Part shown: piece after piece, positions 1-7,903 of the stretch
How positions within the stretch are numbered: position 1 is the first letter of the stretch
Layout of the letters: each line of letters opens with the position of its first letter
Assembly: GCF_014712225.1 (NCBI RefSeq)
Contig: NZ_JACXBW010000015.1
Coordinates: 52,347 to 116,346, forward strand
DNA: 64,000 bases
Source: Pseudarthrobacter sulfonivorans
GTDB lineage: Bacteria; Actinomycetota; Actinomycetes; Actinomycetales; Micrococcaceae
Direction of reading: 5' to 3'
Translations under genes and position numbers: made by a program
Notes under the pieces: generated by a model
Told to the model about the DNA's origin: nothing
What the model saw: only the letters and a program-made list of their open reading frames with translations
Database searches by the model: none

Positions 1-803
1 TGCTGGTTCAGCATCAGGCCCAGAACCAGGTCCCGGCGGACCTTGGAGCTCTCAGGGTTGGTGATCGGGTCAAAGGCCGACGGGCTGTTGACGAGGCCCG
101 CAAGGAGTGCAGACTGCGGGAGCGTGAGGTCTTTGGCGGTGGTGCTGAAGAAGAACTTGGACGCGGCCTCAATGCCGTAGGCGTCACGGTTGAAGAAGAC
201 GATGTTCAGGTAGCCCTCAAGGATCTGCTCCTTGGAGAATTCCTTTTCAAGGGCAATGGCCAGCTTCATCTCCCGAAGCTTGTCCCCGACGCCCTTGTTA
301 ACGCCGTTGAGCTTGATGGCCTCTTCATTTCCCTCGGCTGCGAGGTTGGCGTTGAGGACGTTGTTGACGTACTGCTGGGTGATGGTGGAGGCGCCCTGCT
401 TGTTACCCCGGGCGGTGGCCACGAGCGCCCGCATGATGCCGGTGGTGTCCACGCCGCCGTGCTCGAAGAACCGGCTGTCCTCCACCGCGATGACGGCTTC
501 CTTCATAAACGGCGAAATCTGGTCCAGGCTGACCTTGGTGCGGTTCTCTGAGTAGACGCTGGCGATCTGGCTACCGTCCGCTGCCAGGATCCGGGTGGTC
601 TGGTTGGGCGGGTCCACCTTCAGCTCCGCGGGGAGGGTGTCGAAGAACTCGATCGAACCGCTCGCCGCGCTGCCGGAGACAGCCGCGGCGGGAACCAACA
701 GGCCCGCCACCAGGACACCACAAATAGCGCTCACGCCAAGGAAGCCAAAAATCTTTCCGAGGGTAGTGGCCGTGTCGAAAATGGGGTTCTTACGAGTCAC
801 CAT
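1..803 (-). CDS. Class A penicillin-binding protein, N-terminal part (continues beyond the window)
   Basis: Bifunctional peptidoglycan synthase by family; only about 267 N-terminal residues lie in the window, covering the glycosyltransferase (GT51) domain. A short cytoplasmic start is followed by one membrane anchor (about residues 15-38). GT51 signatures are clear: EDSRFFEHGGVD near residue 105, with the catalytic Glu, then GASTITQQYVNN and ILEGYLNIVFF, with the second acidic residue. The transpeptidase domain would lie beyond base 1. The ATG at 803 has no Shine-Dalgarno; a TAAAGT box ends 7 bases upstream of it on the coding strand, so the mRNA is probably leaderless. It is divergent from the DUF4177 gene with only 37 bases between the starts. 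Confidence 0.93.
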   Translation of the reverse strand, partial: MVTRKNPIFDTATTLGKIFGFLGVSAICGVLVAGLLVPAAAVSGSAASGSIEFFDTLPAELKVDPPNQTTRILAADGSQIASVYSENRTKVSLDQISPFMKEAVIAVEDSRFFEHGGVDTTGIMRALVATARGNKQGASTITQQYVNNVLNANLAAEGNEEAIKLNGVNKGVGDKLREMKLAIALEKEFSKEQILEGYLNIVFFNRDAYGIEAASKFFFSTTAKDLTLPQSALLAGLVNSPSAFDPITNPESSKVRRDLVLGLMLNQ

Positions 804-840
804 GTTTTCCACTTTACCGGCAAGGACTAGTCTTTCTTTC
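804..840. promoter_or_regulatory. Compact divergent promoter pair with two leaderless-type -10 boxes
   Basis: The 37 bases between two divergent start codons hold a minus-strand TAAAGT (plus bases 811-816), 7 bases before the PBP ATG, and a plus-strand TAGTCT (828-833), 7 bases before the ATG at 841. Neither gene has a Shine-Dalgarno. The geometry fits two leaderless transcripts whose promoters interleave, so polymerase binding to one should interfere with the other. Inferred from spacing only. Confidence 0.6.
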
Positions 841-996
841 ATGACCAAATGGGAGTACGCGACGATTCCGCTCATTATTCACGCCACGAAGCAGATTTTG
901 GACCAGTGGGGAGAGGACGGCTGGGAGCTCGTCCAGGTAGTCACCGGACCTGACGGCAACGGCCTGGTTGCCTACCTCAAGAGGGAGAAGCAGTAG
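841..996 (+). CDS. DUF4177 family small protein
   Basis: A 51-residue protein that begins MTKWEYATIPLI and carries the WGEDGWELVQVV and LVAYLKREK segments typical of DUF4177 proteins, whose biochemical role is unknown. The start at 841 is chosen because the family begins with this K-W-E-Y motif and because a TAGTCT box ends 7 bases upstream. The next gene begins 3 bases after the stop, so the two are probably cotranscribed with the RidA-like gene. No signal peptide or membrane segment. Confidence 0.85.
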   Translation: MTKWEYATIPLIIHATKQILDQWGEDGWELVQVVTGPDGNGLVAYLKREKQ

Positions 997-998
997 CG

Positions 999-1532
999 AT
1001 GAGCTCCACCGCAGAAACCACCTCCGGCGCGGCAGAGGCGCCGATTTCCGCCGTCGAGCAGCGCCTCGCCGAGCTTGGCCTGACCCTTCCGGAGGTGGCC
1101 GTGCCAGTGGCCGCCTACGTTCCGGCAGTCATCACCGGCAGCCACGTCTACACGTCCGGGCAGTTGCCGTTTATTAACGGAAAACTCGAAGCAACCGGCA
1201 AGGTCTCCACCGGCACTGAGGGCACTTCCGACGAGCCCACAGTGTCCCCGGACGCCGCCAAAGCCTACGCCGCCGTCTGCGCCGTCAATGCGCTGGCGGC
1301 CGTGAAGAGCGTCATAGGTGATCTTGACCGCATCACCCGGATCGTCAAAGTGGTGGGATTCGTTGCCTCAGACCCGTCCTTCACCGGCCAGCCGGGTGTC
1401 ATCAACGGCGCGTCCGAGCTCCTGGGCAAGGTGTTTGGCGACGCCGGCCAGCACGCCCGCTCGGCCGTCGGCGTCTCAGTCCTTCCGCTCGACTCTCCGG
1501 TAGAAGTCGAACTGATCGCTGAATTCAGCTAA
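999..1532 (+). CDS. RidA/YjgF/UK114 family protein
   Basis: A 177-residue protein with the Rid fold signature: YTSGQLPF near the N-terminus, an internal alanine-rich helix (DAAKAYAAVCAVNALAAV) and the C-terminal segment ARSAVGVSVLPLDSPVEVE. The Arg of ARSAV aligns with the catalytic Arg of RidA imine deaminases, so enamine/imine hydrolysis is possible. It is longer than canonical RidA (about 130 residues) because of an N-terminal extension and a longer central loop, so it belongs to another Rid subgroup and its substrate is open. The start lies 2 bases after the DUF4177 stop. Confidence 0.88.
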   Translation: MSSTAETTSGAAEAPISAVEQRLAELGLTLPEVAVPVAAYVPAVITGSHVYTSGQLPFINGKLEATGKVSTGTEGTSDEPTVSPDAAKAYAAVCAVNALAAVKSVIGDLDRITRIVKVVGFVASDPSFTGQPGVINGASELLGKVFGDAGQHARSAVGVSVLPLDSPVEVELIAEFS

Positions 1533-1549
1533 GGAACCGGTTCACTCAA

Positions 1550-2461
1550 TTGCCTCAGCTTGCCAGACGCTTGTTCGCCCTCCCTCCGGAGCTTGAAGGG
1601 GCGGCCCGAAGCTGGTTCGAACATGGTGAGCGGACACCTCGTGCCGCCCGCCTGGCATCCTCCGTGGTGCTTCTGCGCGATTCGCCCACCGGCCTGGAGA
1701 CGTGGCTGGGATACCGGCCCGGATCCTCGCCGCTGGGCGTGCTCGCCTTCCCCGGGGGTTCCTTGGAAGCAACCGACGACGACTCCGTCGCCTGGCTGGG
1801 CCCCTCGCCACAGCATTGGGCCGAGCAGTTGGGGACGGACGACGTCGGACTGGCCCGCCGCCACGTTGTGGGCGCCATTCGCGAACTGTTTGAGGAAACA
1901 GGGGTGCTGCTTGCCGGACCGGACATGTCCAACACCGTGGAAGGCACGTCGAGCCACGAATGGATGCGCATCCGGGTGGCGGTGGCGGAGCAGGAGAAAA
2001 CCTTCACCGAGTTGCTTACCAAGCGTGGCCTCGCGTTGCGGACAGACCTGCTCAAACCACTGGTCAACTGGCGGAGTCCGGACTTCGCGCACCGCCGTTT
2101 CGACACCCGCTACTTCGCCGCCACCGTGCCGATGAACCAGCAGCCCAGCCTGCTCGAAAGCAAGGGAATCTGGGGTCGCTGGGTGTGCGCCACCAAGGCC
2201 GTCGCCGAACGCAACACCACCGCTCTGGGGGATGAGGTGGGCCAGGAGAACACCGTTGGCCTCACCCTCGGCCAACTCCTGGTGCCGGGCTCGGAGATCA
2301 TGCTCGAAAAAATGGCCGCCGCAAACGGCTGCATCGCCTACCTCAGCTACAAGCGCAAGCCCCACGTGTATCAGCCGAAGCTCGTCGAAGAGGACGGCAA
2401 ACTCATGCTCGAGGTCGAGGCCGCCAAAACTATAGCCGGCGACCCTCAACGCGAACGCTAG
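1550..2461 (+). CDS. Nudix hydrolase (long-form, NUDT19-like)
   Basis: A 303-residue protein with a split Nudix box: FPGGSLEATDDDS supplies the glycine-rich part and GAIRELFEETGVLL the RExxEExG part, separated by a long insert. Members cleave nucleoside-diphosphate-linked or CoA-type substrates; the specific one is not evident. The start is TTG at 1550, supported by AAGGAA at 1531-1536 and by the absence of a better upstream start. It follows the RidA-like gene by 17 bases, so it probably belongs to the same operon. The tail region LSYKRKPHVYQPK is typical of the actinobacterial version. Confidence 0.85.
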   Translation: MPQLARRLFALPPELEGAARSWFEHGERTPRAARLASSVVLLRDSPTGLETWLGYRPGSSPLGVLAFPGGSLEATDDDSVAWLGPSPQHWAEQLGTDDVGLARRHVVGAIRELFEETGVLLAGPDMSNTVEGTSSHEWMRIRVAVAEQEKTFTELLTKRGLALRTDLLKPLVNWRSPDFAHRRFDTRYFAATVPMNQQPSLLESKGIWGRWVCATKAVAERNTTALGDEVGQENTVGLTLGQLLVPGSEIMLEKMAAANGCIAYLSYKRKPHVYQPKLVEEDGKLMLEVEAAKTIAGDPQRER

Positions 2462-2583
2462 GTCCGCGGACCACGTTGGGCCCGCTGTGCGCTAGCCTTT
2501 CGCCGTCGCTTAGCGCGTAGGTCCCTTCCCAACACTCGCAAGCTCGCGATGCGCTCCTACGCGAAAGACTGCCACCCAGCTAG

Positions 2584-2717
2584 ACGCTCTCTCACTTGAT
2601 GCGGGTTTTTGGCCGACGCTTTATCACTCAATGTGAGTTTTCGGGCAACGCTCTATCACTTTGTTTAGGGAAGTGAGAGAGCGTTCCTCGTTTTAGTGCA
2701 TTAAGTGAGAGAGCGTT
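2584..2717. repeat. Cluster of five short intergenic repeats (AACGCTCTCTCACTTAATG type)
   Basis: Five related copies lie between the Nudix gene and crp. Forward: ACGCTCTCTCACTTGATG from 2584, GACGCTTTATCACTCAATG from 2615, AACGCTCTATCACTTTG from 2647. Reverse: AAGTGAGAGAGCGTT at 2671-2685 and CATTAAGTGAGAGAGCGTT at 2699-2717. Forward and reverse copies face each other and could pair in RNA or as a cruciform. The same unit recurs at 55967-56250, so this is a dispersed family and not a local duplication. No coding potential. The rest of the gap (2462-2580) holds an imperfect inverted repeat around GCGCGTAGG and CCTACGCG. Confidence 0.8.
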
Positions 2718-2734
2718 GGGGGATGGGTTGACGC

Positions 2735-2768
2735 AAAAGGCCGGCTCCCGTTTCCCGGAGTCGGCCTT
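2735..2768 (-). terminator. Rho-independent terminator of crp
   Basis: On the minus strand, downstream of the crp stop, AAGGCCGACTCC (plus 2757-2768) pairs with GGAGCCGGCCTT (plus 2737-2748) in a 12-pair stem with one G-T pair and an 8-base loop, followed by TTTT. The stem and U-tract orientation assign it to crp. Confidence 0.8.
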
Positions 2769-2791
2769 CGTGCATGTAAAGCTGGTGAGTT

Positions 2792-3469
2792 TTAGCGGGA
2801 GCGCTGGCGGAGGCGCTGCATGTCGAGAATCACAACGGCGCGGGCTTCGAGGCGGAGCCAGCCGCGCTGGACGAACTCCGCCAGGGCCTTGTTGACCGTC
2901 TCACGGGACGCGCCAACCAGTTGGGCCAGTTCCTCCTGAGTGAGTTCGTGGGCCACCAGGACGCCGTCGGTCGCCGGGCGGCCGAAGCGGTCCGCCAGGT
3001 CCAGGAGAGCCTTGGCCACGCGGCCCGGTACGTCGGAGAAGACCAGGTCAGACAGCGAGTCGTTGGTGCGGCGCAGGCGGCGGGCCAGAGCCTGCAGCAG
3101 CTGGGCTGAAACCTCCGGGCGGGTGCGCAGCAGGCCGTTGAGGCTCTCATTCTTCAGGCCGGCCAGTCGGGTCTCGGAAACTGCAGTGGCAGTGGCCGTG
3201 CGGGGGCTGGGGTCAAAGAGTGCCATTTCGCCGAACAGTTCGCCCGGGCCGAGGATGGCGAGCAGGGATTCGCGGCCGTCGGGGGACGTGCGGCCCAGCT
3301 TCACCTTGCCGGAGACGATGAAGTAGAGCTGGTCACCCTGATCGCCCTCGCGGAATACCGATGCACCGCGGGAAAGGTCAACCTCGGTCAGCTCATCGGT
3401 CAGCAGCCGGAACGCCTCGTCGTCAAGCGTTGCGAATAGTGGTGCTCGGCGCAGTACCTCGATGTCCAT
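2792..3469 (-). CDS. crp: Crp/Fnr family transcriptional regulator
   Basis: A cyclic-nucleotide-responsive activator/repressor of the actinobacterial Crp/GlxR type, 225 residues, the usual length. The N-terminal cNMP-binding domain contains the phosphate-binding cassette GELFGEMALFDPSPRTATA; the C-terminal winged helix has LTQEELAQLVGASRETVNKA as recognition helix-turn-helix. The ATG at 3469 is chosen because GGGAG lies just upstream and it gives the standard N-terminus MDIEVLRRAPLF. A degenerate TGTGA-N6-TGGCA at 3537-3552 could be an autoregulatory half-site. A good Crp-like site lies upstream of acs at 16801. Divergent from marP. Confidence 0.95.
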   Translation of the reverse strand: MDIEVLRRAPLFATLDDEAFRLLTDELTEVDLSRGASVFREGDQGDQLYFIVSGKVKLGRTSPDGRESLLAILGPGELFGEMALFDPSPRTATATAVSETRLAGLKNESLNGLLRTRPEVSAQLLQALARRLRRTNDSLSDLVFSDVPGRVAKALLDLADRFGRPATDGVLVAHELTQEELAQLVGASRETVNKALAEFVQRGWLRLEARAVVILDMQRLRQRSR

Positions 3470-3722
3470 GAAATCTCCCAAATAAAAAAGTGTCGGCTGT
3501 GGCGCTTTTGCCATTGTTTCAGAATTTTCAAGGTTCTGTGACGTACTTGGCAGCGGAAACGCCGCTGGATGCGTTCCTGCAGGCCAGTGGATAGCTGCCC
3601 CAAGCGGTCCGGGGCAGCTATTACGCCGTGGAGCGGCGGGCTCCGTGAGCGTCAGGCACCCCACAGAAGAATGTCAGCGTACGCCACTAGAATTGGGTCT
3701 CAACCGTATTAAAGGAGCGTCA

Positions 3723-4907
3723 GTGTTTGGCTTGACCGTTCTCGACCTGGCGCTGATCCTGGCCCTGCTGTCTTACCTGATCTATGGCCTGCGCAACGGC
3801 TTCCTGGTCACCCTCGGCGGAATCGCGGGTTTCGCCGCCGGCGCCGTGGCCGCCTTTTTTGCCGTACCGCTCGTCAGCGAGTTTGTTGACGACTCCGGGT
3901 GGAGGCTTACGGCCATTGTGGCCGCCGCCGTCGTACTGATGGCCATGGGGCATGGTTTGGGGACCATGATCGGGCGGAAAATCCGCGGCGTAGTGCGGAT
4001 CCAGCCCCTGCGTGCGGCGGACCGGTTGGTTGGCGGCGCCGTGAATGTGGTGGTGTCAGCGCTAGTGATGTCCATGCTGGCTTTCAGCGTCAGCTCCCTG
4101 GGCGTTCCCTTTGTTTCCCAGCAGCTGGCCGAGTCCAAGGTGATCCGCTACATCGACGGCCTGACGCCAGTCCCGGTGAAGGCCACCCTCGCTCAGTTGC
4201 GTTCAACGGTGATCGGCAACGGCATTCCCACGCTGATTGAGGGCCTTGGCCAGGGACCCCAAGTATCCGTGCCTAATGCCAGCACCAACACGCCGGCCCT
4301 GAACCGGGCGGCCGAGTCGGTCCTGAAAATCGCCGGAACGGCCTATCAATGCGGCCAGAACCAGACCGGCACCGGCTTCGTGGTGTCTCCGGGGCGGGTT
4401 GTGACCAACGCCCATGTGGTGGCGGGCGTGTCGCAGCCAGTGGTGGAGATCCCCAACGGTGGCGCTATGCCCGGGCGTGTGGTCTACTTCGACACCCGGC
4501 ACGACCTCGCCGTGCTGGCTGTCGACGGCCTGCCTTCCGAACCGCTGGCCCTGACATCGGACCTTCCCGGCGGTAGCCAGGCTGCCTTCGCCGGCTACCC
4601 CCACGGCGGTCCGTTCAAATCCAACCCCGCCACTGTGCAGGACATCACCTCGGTCCTGGTGCCTGACATCTACGGCCAGAACCCGGCGCCCGAGGACATT
4701 TATCGGCTGGCCGGGGACGTCCAGCCCGGGAACTCCGGCGGACCGCTTCTGACGACGGACGGCCAAGTGGCCGGCGTCATCTTCGCCAAGGCAACCTCCG
4801 ACGCCGAGATGGGTTTCGCGATCACCATGGATGACCTCTACCCGGTGGCATCGCAGGCTGCCGGCTTCAGCGCGCCCGTTTCTTCGGGGCAGTGCATCCA
4901 GAAGTAG
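3723..4907 (+). CDS. marP: MarP-type membrane serine protease (CvpA domain plus trypsin-like domain)
   Basis: A periplasmic-facing protease implicated in acid resistance in mycobacteria. The 394-residue protein has four predicted N-terminal membrane helices (CvpA/colicin V domain, to about residue 130), a linker and a chymotrypsin-fold domain. The catalytic triad is visible: His231 in VVTNAHVVAG, Asp261 in the DTRHDLAVL segment, Ser338 in GNSGGPLL. The GTG at 3723 is chosen because AAAGGAG lies at 3710-3716 and the CvpA domain begins directly after it. A TAGAAT box at 3688-3693 is a likely -10 element. Length and triad spacing match the M. tuberculosis protein closely. Confidence 0.9.
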   Translation: MFGLTVLDLALILALLSYLIYGLRNGFLVTLGGIAGFAAGAVAAFFAVPLVSEFVDDSGWRLTAIVAAAVVLMAMGHGLGTMIGRKIRGVVRIQPLRAADRLVGGAVNVVVSALVMSMLAFSVSSLGVPFVSQQLAESKVIRYIDGLTPVPVKATLAQLRSTVIGNGIPTLIEGLGQGPQVSVPNASTNTPALNRAAESVLKIAGTAYQCGQNQTGTGFVVSPGRVVTNAHVVAGVSQPVVEIPNGGAMPGRVVYFDTRHDLAVLAVDGLPSEPLALTSDLPGGSQAAFAGYPHGGPFKSNPATVQDITSVLVPDIYGQNPAPEDIYRLAGDVQPGNSGGPLLTTDGQVAGVIFAKATSDAEMGFAITMDDLYPVASQAAGFSAPVSSGQCIQK

Positions 4908-4938
4908 CAGCGCGCTCTGTACTGGCGGAGGGCTGGGG

Positions 4939-5433
4939 TTAGAGGGCTTCGGCCAGGTAGTCGATGGCGAGCTTATAACCGAACACGCCGGCTCCCACGA
5001 TCACCGCTGCGCATACCGGCGACAGGTAGGAGTGGTGCCGGAATTCCTCGCGCTGGTGCACGTTGGTGATGTGCACCTCGACGGCGGGCAGCTGTACCGC
5101 TGCCAGGGCATCGCGCAGGGCTACGGACGTGTGGGTAAAGGCGCCCGCGTTCAGGACGATGCCGACGGCGTTGGCGCGGGCCGCGTGGATGACGTCCAGC
5201 AGGACGCCCTCATGGTTGGACTGGACGCATTCGACGTCGAATCCATGGGCCTCAGCGGCCGTGGCAGCAAGCCGTTCGACGTCGGCGAGCGTGGAGGTGC
5301 CGTACTTTTCCGGTTCGCGGGTCCCCAGCAGGTTGAGGTTGGGGCCGTTGATCACCAGGATGGTGCCGCGCCGGCTGGCGTCGCGGCCGGTGGGAGAAAC
5401 GGATTCGGAGGCGGGGGAAGCAGCATCAGTCAT
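4939..5433 (-). CDS. aroQ: Type II 3-dehydroquinate dehydratase
   Basis: Third step of the shikimate pathway: 3-dehydroquinate to 3-dehydroshikimate, in the cytoplasm. The 164-residue protein has the type II signatures ILVINGPNLNLLGTREPEKYG (active-site Tyr and Arg region), NAGAFTHTSVAL and HQREEFRHHSYLSPV, plus an N-terminal extension of about 22 residues rich in Ser/Ala. The ATG at 5433 has no proper Shine-Dalgarno; TAGATT on the coding strand ends 6 bases upstream, so translation is probably leaderless. A complex inverted repeat (5448-5547) begins just upstream of this promoter. Confidence 0.95.
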   Translation of the reverse strand: MTDAASPASESVSPTGRDASRRGTILVINGPNLNLLGTREPEKYGTSTLADVERLAATAAEAHGFDVECVQSNHEGVLLDVIHAARANAVGIVLNAGAFTHTSVALRDALAAVQLPAVEVHITNVHQREEFRHHSYLSPVCAAVIVGAGVFGYKLAIDYLAEAL

Positions 5434-5447
5434 GGCTCCAATCTACC

Positions 5448-5547
5448 CGTGGGATTCTGCACAATCATTCGGACCGGCCGGGTCCGCGGGGCCGGATTTC
5501 CGGCGCCCGCGGACTGCGGAACGTGAATGATGGTGCAGAATCCCACG
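5448..5547. repeat. Nested inverted-repeat element, 100 bp
   Basis: The outer arms are 23 bases: 5448-5470 (CGTGGGATTCTGCACAATCA then TTC) and 5525-5547, complementary except for one position. Inside lies a GC-rich stem: GTCCGCGGG (5482-5490) with CCCGCGGAC (5506-5514), capped by GCCGG/CCGGC around ATTT. The element nearly fills the gap between the alpha-galactosidase stop and the aroQ promoter. It resembles a MITE-like or REP-like unit with terminal inverted repeats and may also end alpha-galactosidase transcription. No ORF inside. Confidence 0.8.
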
Positions 5548-5555
5548 CCTGGCCG

Positions 5556-7814
5556 CTACAACGCTATGAACTCCAACACCAGCGCATGCTCCGGGTTGAG
5601 GAGGGGCATCGGCAGGCCCACCTCGGCGAGGAAACGCCCGTTGGCCCCGGCCCCGTCCGTCAGCCAGGCCGGGGGACGGACCTGTGTGAACGTGTGGGCG
5701 TAGTCCGCGTCGCCGGGCGCCGGGAAGATGGCTTCCACCCGGTAGTCACGGTCCGGTTCCAGCCCGGGGATGGTGATCCGGCCGGTCTTTTCGGCGAAGG
5801 AGGTGCCCGTGCTGACCAGGGCGAACAGCGCCGCCGTCGTGCCCGGCTGAACGGTGCCCGGCTGAACGGTGCCCGGCTGAACGGTGTTCGGTCCGGCCTG
5901 GGCGGCAACCGGAGCCACGACGCCGTGCAGCATCAGCGAACCGTCGGCGAGGTCGGCCCGGACCATGCGCCCGGAGTGGATCAGGCCGCGGTGCTCCTTG
6001 TAGAGCGCGATGAAACGCTTGAGCTCCTCCCGCTCGGTGCCCGCCACCTGCCGCACGTCCCACTCCATGCCGAAGTGCCCAAACAACGCCGTGATGGCGC
6101 GGAACGAGAGATCGTGCGTGCGGGCCGTGGTGTGGGAGGTGGAGGGCCCGATGTGCCCGCCCACCAGCTCCGGTGGAACCACCAGCCCGGTCCAGCGCTG
6201 GATGGTCTGCCGCTCCAGGGCGTCGTTGCAGTCCGAGGCCCAGATGCGGTCGGTGCGCTCCAGGATCCCCAGGTCAACGCGCGCACCGCCGGAGGAACAG
6301 CTTTCAATCTCGACGCCGGGATGCGCCTTCCTGAGCTCGTCGAACAGGCGGTAGGCGGCCAGTGTCTGTTCGTGGACCGAGGCGCGGCCGGCGTGGCCGT
6401 GTTCCACCTGGTCCCGGTTCTGGTCCCACTTGAGGTAGCGGATGTTGTTCTCGCGCAGCAGTGCGTCGATGCGGTCGAAGATGTACTGCCAGGCGTCGGG
6501 GTTGACGAGGTCGATGACGTGCTGGTTCCGCCACTCGAGCGGCAGCCGCCCGCCGTCCTTGTGGGACAGGACGGACGGGCCCACGATCCACTCCGGATGC
6601 GCGCGGGCAACGTCCGAATCCAGGTTGACCATTTCCGGTTCCACCCAGAGCCCGAACTCCATCCCGCGCGAAGTCACGGCCTCGATCAGCGGCGTGAGCC
6701 CGTCCGGCCAGAGCGATTCGTCCACGTACCAGTCGCCCAGGCCGGCGTGGTCGTCGCGGCGCCCGCGGAACCAGCCGTCGTCGAGCACAAAACGCTCGAC
6801 GCCGAGTTCCGCAGCAGAGTCCGCAAGTTCAATCAGCGAGGTCAAATTGTGGTCGAAGTAAACCGCCTCCCAGGTGTTGAGGACCACCGGGCGGGGCTTG
6901 CCCGGGTGCCGGGAGACACCGGCGGCAGGCAGCACGTGGTGCGGGCGGGCCCGGAACCAGCTGTAGAACGCCTCGCTGATGCCGTCCAGGCCGCGCTCCG
7001 AGTAGGCCGCGAACAGGGCCGGCGTGGTGTAGCTGGCGCCGGGTGCGAGGAGGACTTCGGCCGGGCCGAGGAGTTCGGAGCCGCCGACCATGGTGCGGCC
7101 GTCGCCGATGCTGTCCGCGAACTGCTCGTGGTTGCCGCTCCAGGCCAGGTGGGTGGCCCACACTTTCCCGTGGCGGTTGCCAAAGCCCGCGGTGCCGGCG
7201 GCGAAGAGCAGCGACGAGTCGTGCCCGGTGCGGCCGTGGCGGCCGCTCCGCACCCAGGTGCCCTGCTGGATGGGGCGGCGCTGCGGGTGGCGTTCCCGGC
7301 ACCAGCGCCCGGTCAGGTCCAAAAGTTCGACGGCGTCCGGGGCCACTGGGAGGACGGTCGCCAGTTCGTCGAGCTGGTAGGGGGTGGTGCCGTCGTTGGT
7401 GACGGTGTGCCGCAGCTCGAGCAGGCCGCCGTCGTGCAGTGTCAGGGCGGACGAAACGGTGATGCCGGCGTCGGAGTCTGACTGGACAATATGCGCGGAA
7501 CTGCCGGCGGCGGACGTCCCTTCGGCGGTGGCGCTCACCGTGCGGAGGCGGACCGAGAAATCGAGGCCGGAGACGCCGTCGGCGATGCGGTGGCCGCGGA
7601 GCGCGGGACGGCCGCGCCAGCTGGAGGCGGCCTGCGGCAGGAGGCCGGCGGGCACAGGGGTATCGATGGCGGAATGGGGGATCGGGTCACCGAGGATGGC
7701 GAGGTCCGGCAGTGCGCTGCCCAGGTCCGCACCCCAGTGGATGACCTCGGCCTCCCCGCTGTCGAAGCTCATCACCAGGCTGGTGCCGGCGGCACGGAGG
7801 TGGAGGGGGTCCAT
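5556..7814 (-). CDS. Alpha-galactosidase, GH36 family
   Basis: Hydrolyses terminal alpha-1,6-galactose from melibiose/raffinose-type sugars. The 752-residue protein has a beta-sandwich N-domain, a TIM barrel and a C-terminal beta domain. The nucleophile Asp464 lies in IRYLKWDQNRD; the acid/base region is ASDCNDALERQ (about residues 526-536). No signal peptide, so it is cytoplasmic and acts on imported sugar. The ATG at 7814 is preceded by AAGGAC. It is the last gene of the transporter operon, 89 bases after the binding-protein gene. Three exact 15-bp repeats (5841-5885) encode PGTVQ units in a C-terminal loop. Confidence 0.93.
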   Translation of the reverse strand: MDPLHLRAAGTSLVMSFDSGEAEVIHWGADLGSALPDLAILGDPIPHSAIDTPVPAGLLPQAASSWRGRPALRGHRIADGVSGLDFSVRLRTVSATAEGTSAAGSSAHIVQSDSDAGITVSSALTLHDGGLLELRHTVTNDGTTPYQLDELATVLPVAPDAVELLDLTGRWCRERHPQRRPIQQGTWVRSGRHGRTGHDSSLLFAAGTAGFGNRHGKVWATHLAWSGNHEQFADSIGDGRTMVGGSELLGPAEVLLAPGASYTTPALFAAYSERGLDGISEAFYSWFRARPHHVLPAAGVSRHPGKPRPVVLNTWEAVYFDHNLTSLIELADSAAELGVERFVLDDGWFRGRRDDHAGLGDWYVDESLWPDGLTPLIEAVTSRGMEFGLWVEPEMVNLDSDVARAHPEWIVGPSVLSHKDGGRLPLEWRNQHVIDLVNPDAWQYIFDRIDALLRENNIRYLKWDQNRDQVEHGHAGRASVHEQTLAAYRLFDELRKAHPGVEIESCSSGGARVDLGILERTDRIWASDCNDALERQTIQRWTGLVVPPELVGGHIGPSTSHTTARTHDLSFRAITALFGHFGMEWDVRQVAGTEREELKRFIALYKEHRGLIHSGRMVRADLADGSLMLHGVVAPVAAQAGPNTVQPGTVQPGTVQPGTTAALFALVSTGTSFAEKTGRITIPGLEPDRDYRVEAIFPAPGDADYAHTFTQVRPPAWLTDGAGANGRFLAEVGLPMPLLNPEHALVLEFIAL

Positions 7815-7850
7815 AGAATGCTGTCCTTCTGCGTGGGGTTTGAATGGGAA

Positions 7851-7890
7851 GGCTGTGCGCCGCGGGACACGGGGCCCGCGGCGCACAGCC
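7851..7890 (-). terminator. Intercistronic stem-loop between binding-protein and alpha-galactosidase genes
   Basis: A perfect 16-base inverted repeat (7851-7866 with 7875-7890; arm GGCTGTGCGCCGCGGG) with an 8-base loop lies between two genes of one operon. There is no U-tract. Such stems after a solute-binding protein gene usually stabilise the upstream mRNA or cause partial termination, giving more binding protein than downstream enzyme. That role is inferred. Confidence 0.75.
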
Positions 7891-7903
7891 GGTAAAGCCG
7901 GGC

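Noticed and set aside
2584..2717. Possible CRISPR array because of repeated short units
   Set aside because: Units are in both orientations, spacers differ in length and no cas gene is nearby.
3470..3664. Upstream extension of the Crp gene to 3664
   Set aside because: The extra 65 residues are Pro/Ser-rich without homology, and a Shine-Dalgarno precedes the ATG at 3469.
5523..7481. A 652-codon plus-strand open frame opposite the alpha-galactosidase gene
   Set aside because: It is an antisense shadow caused by high GC at third positions. It has no recognisable motif, while the minus-strand frame has all GH36 motifs.
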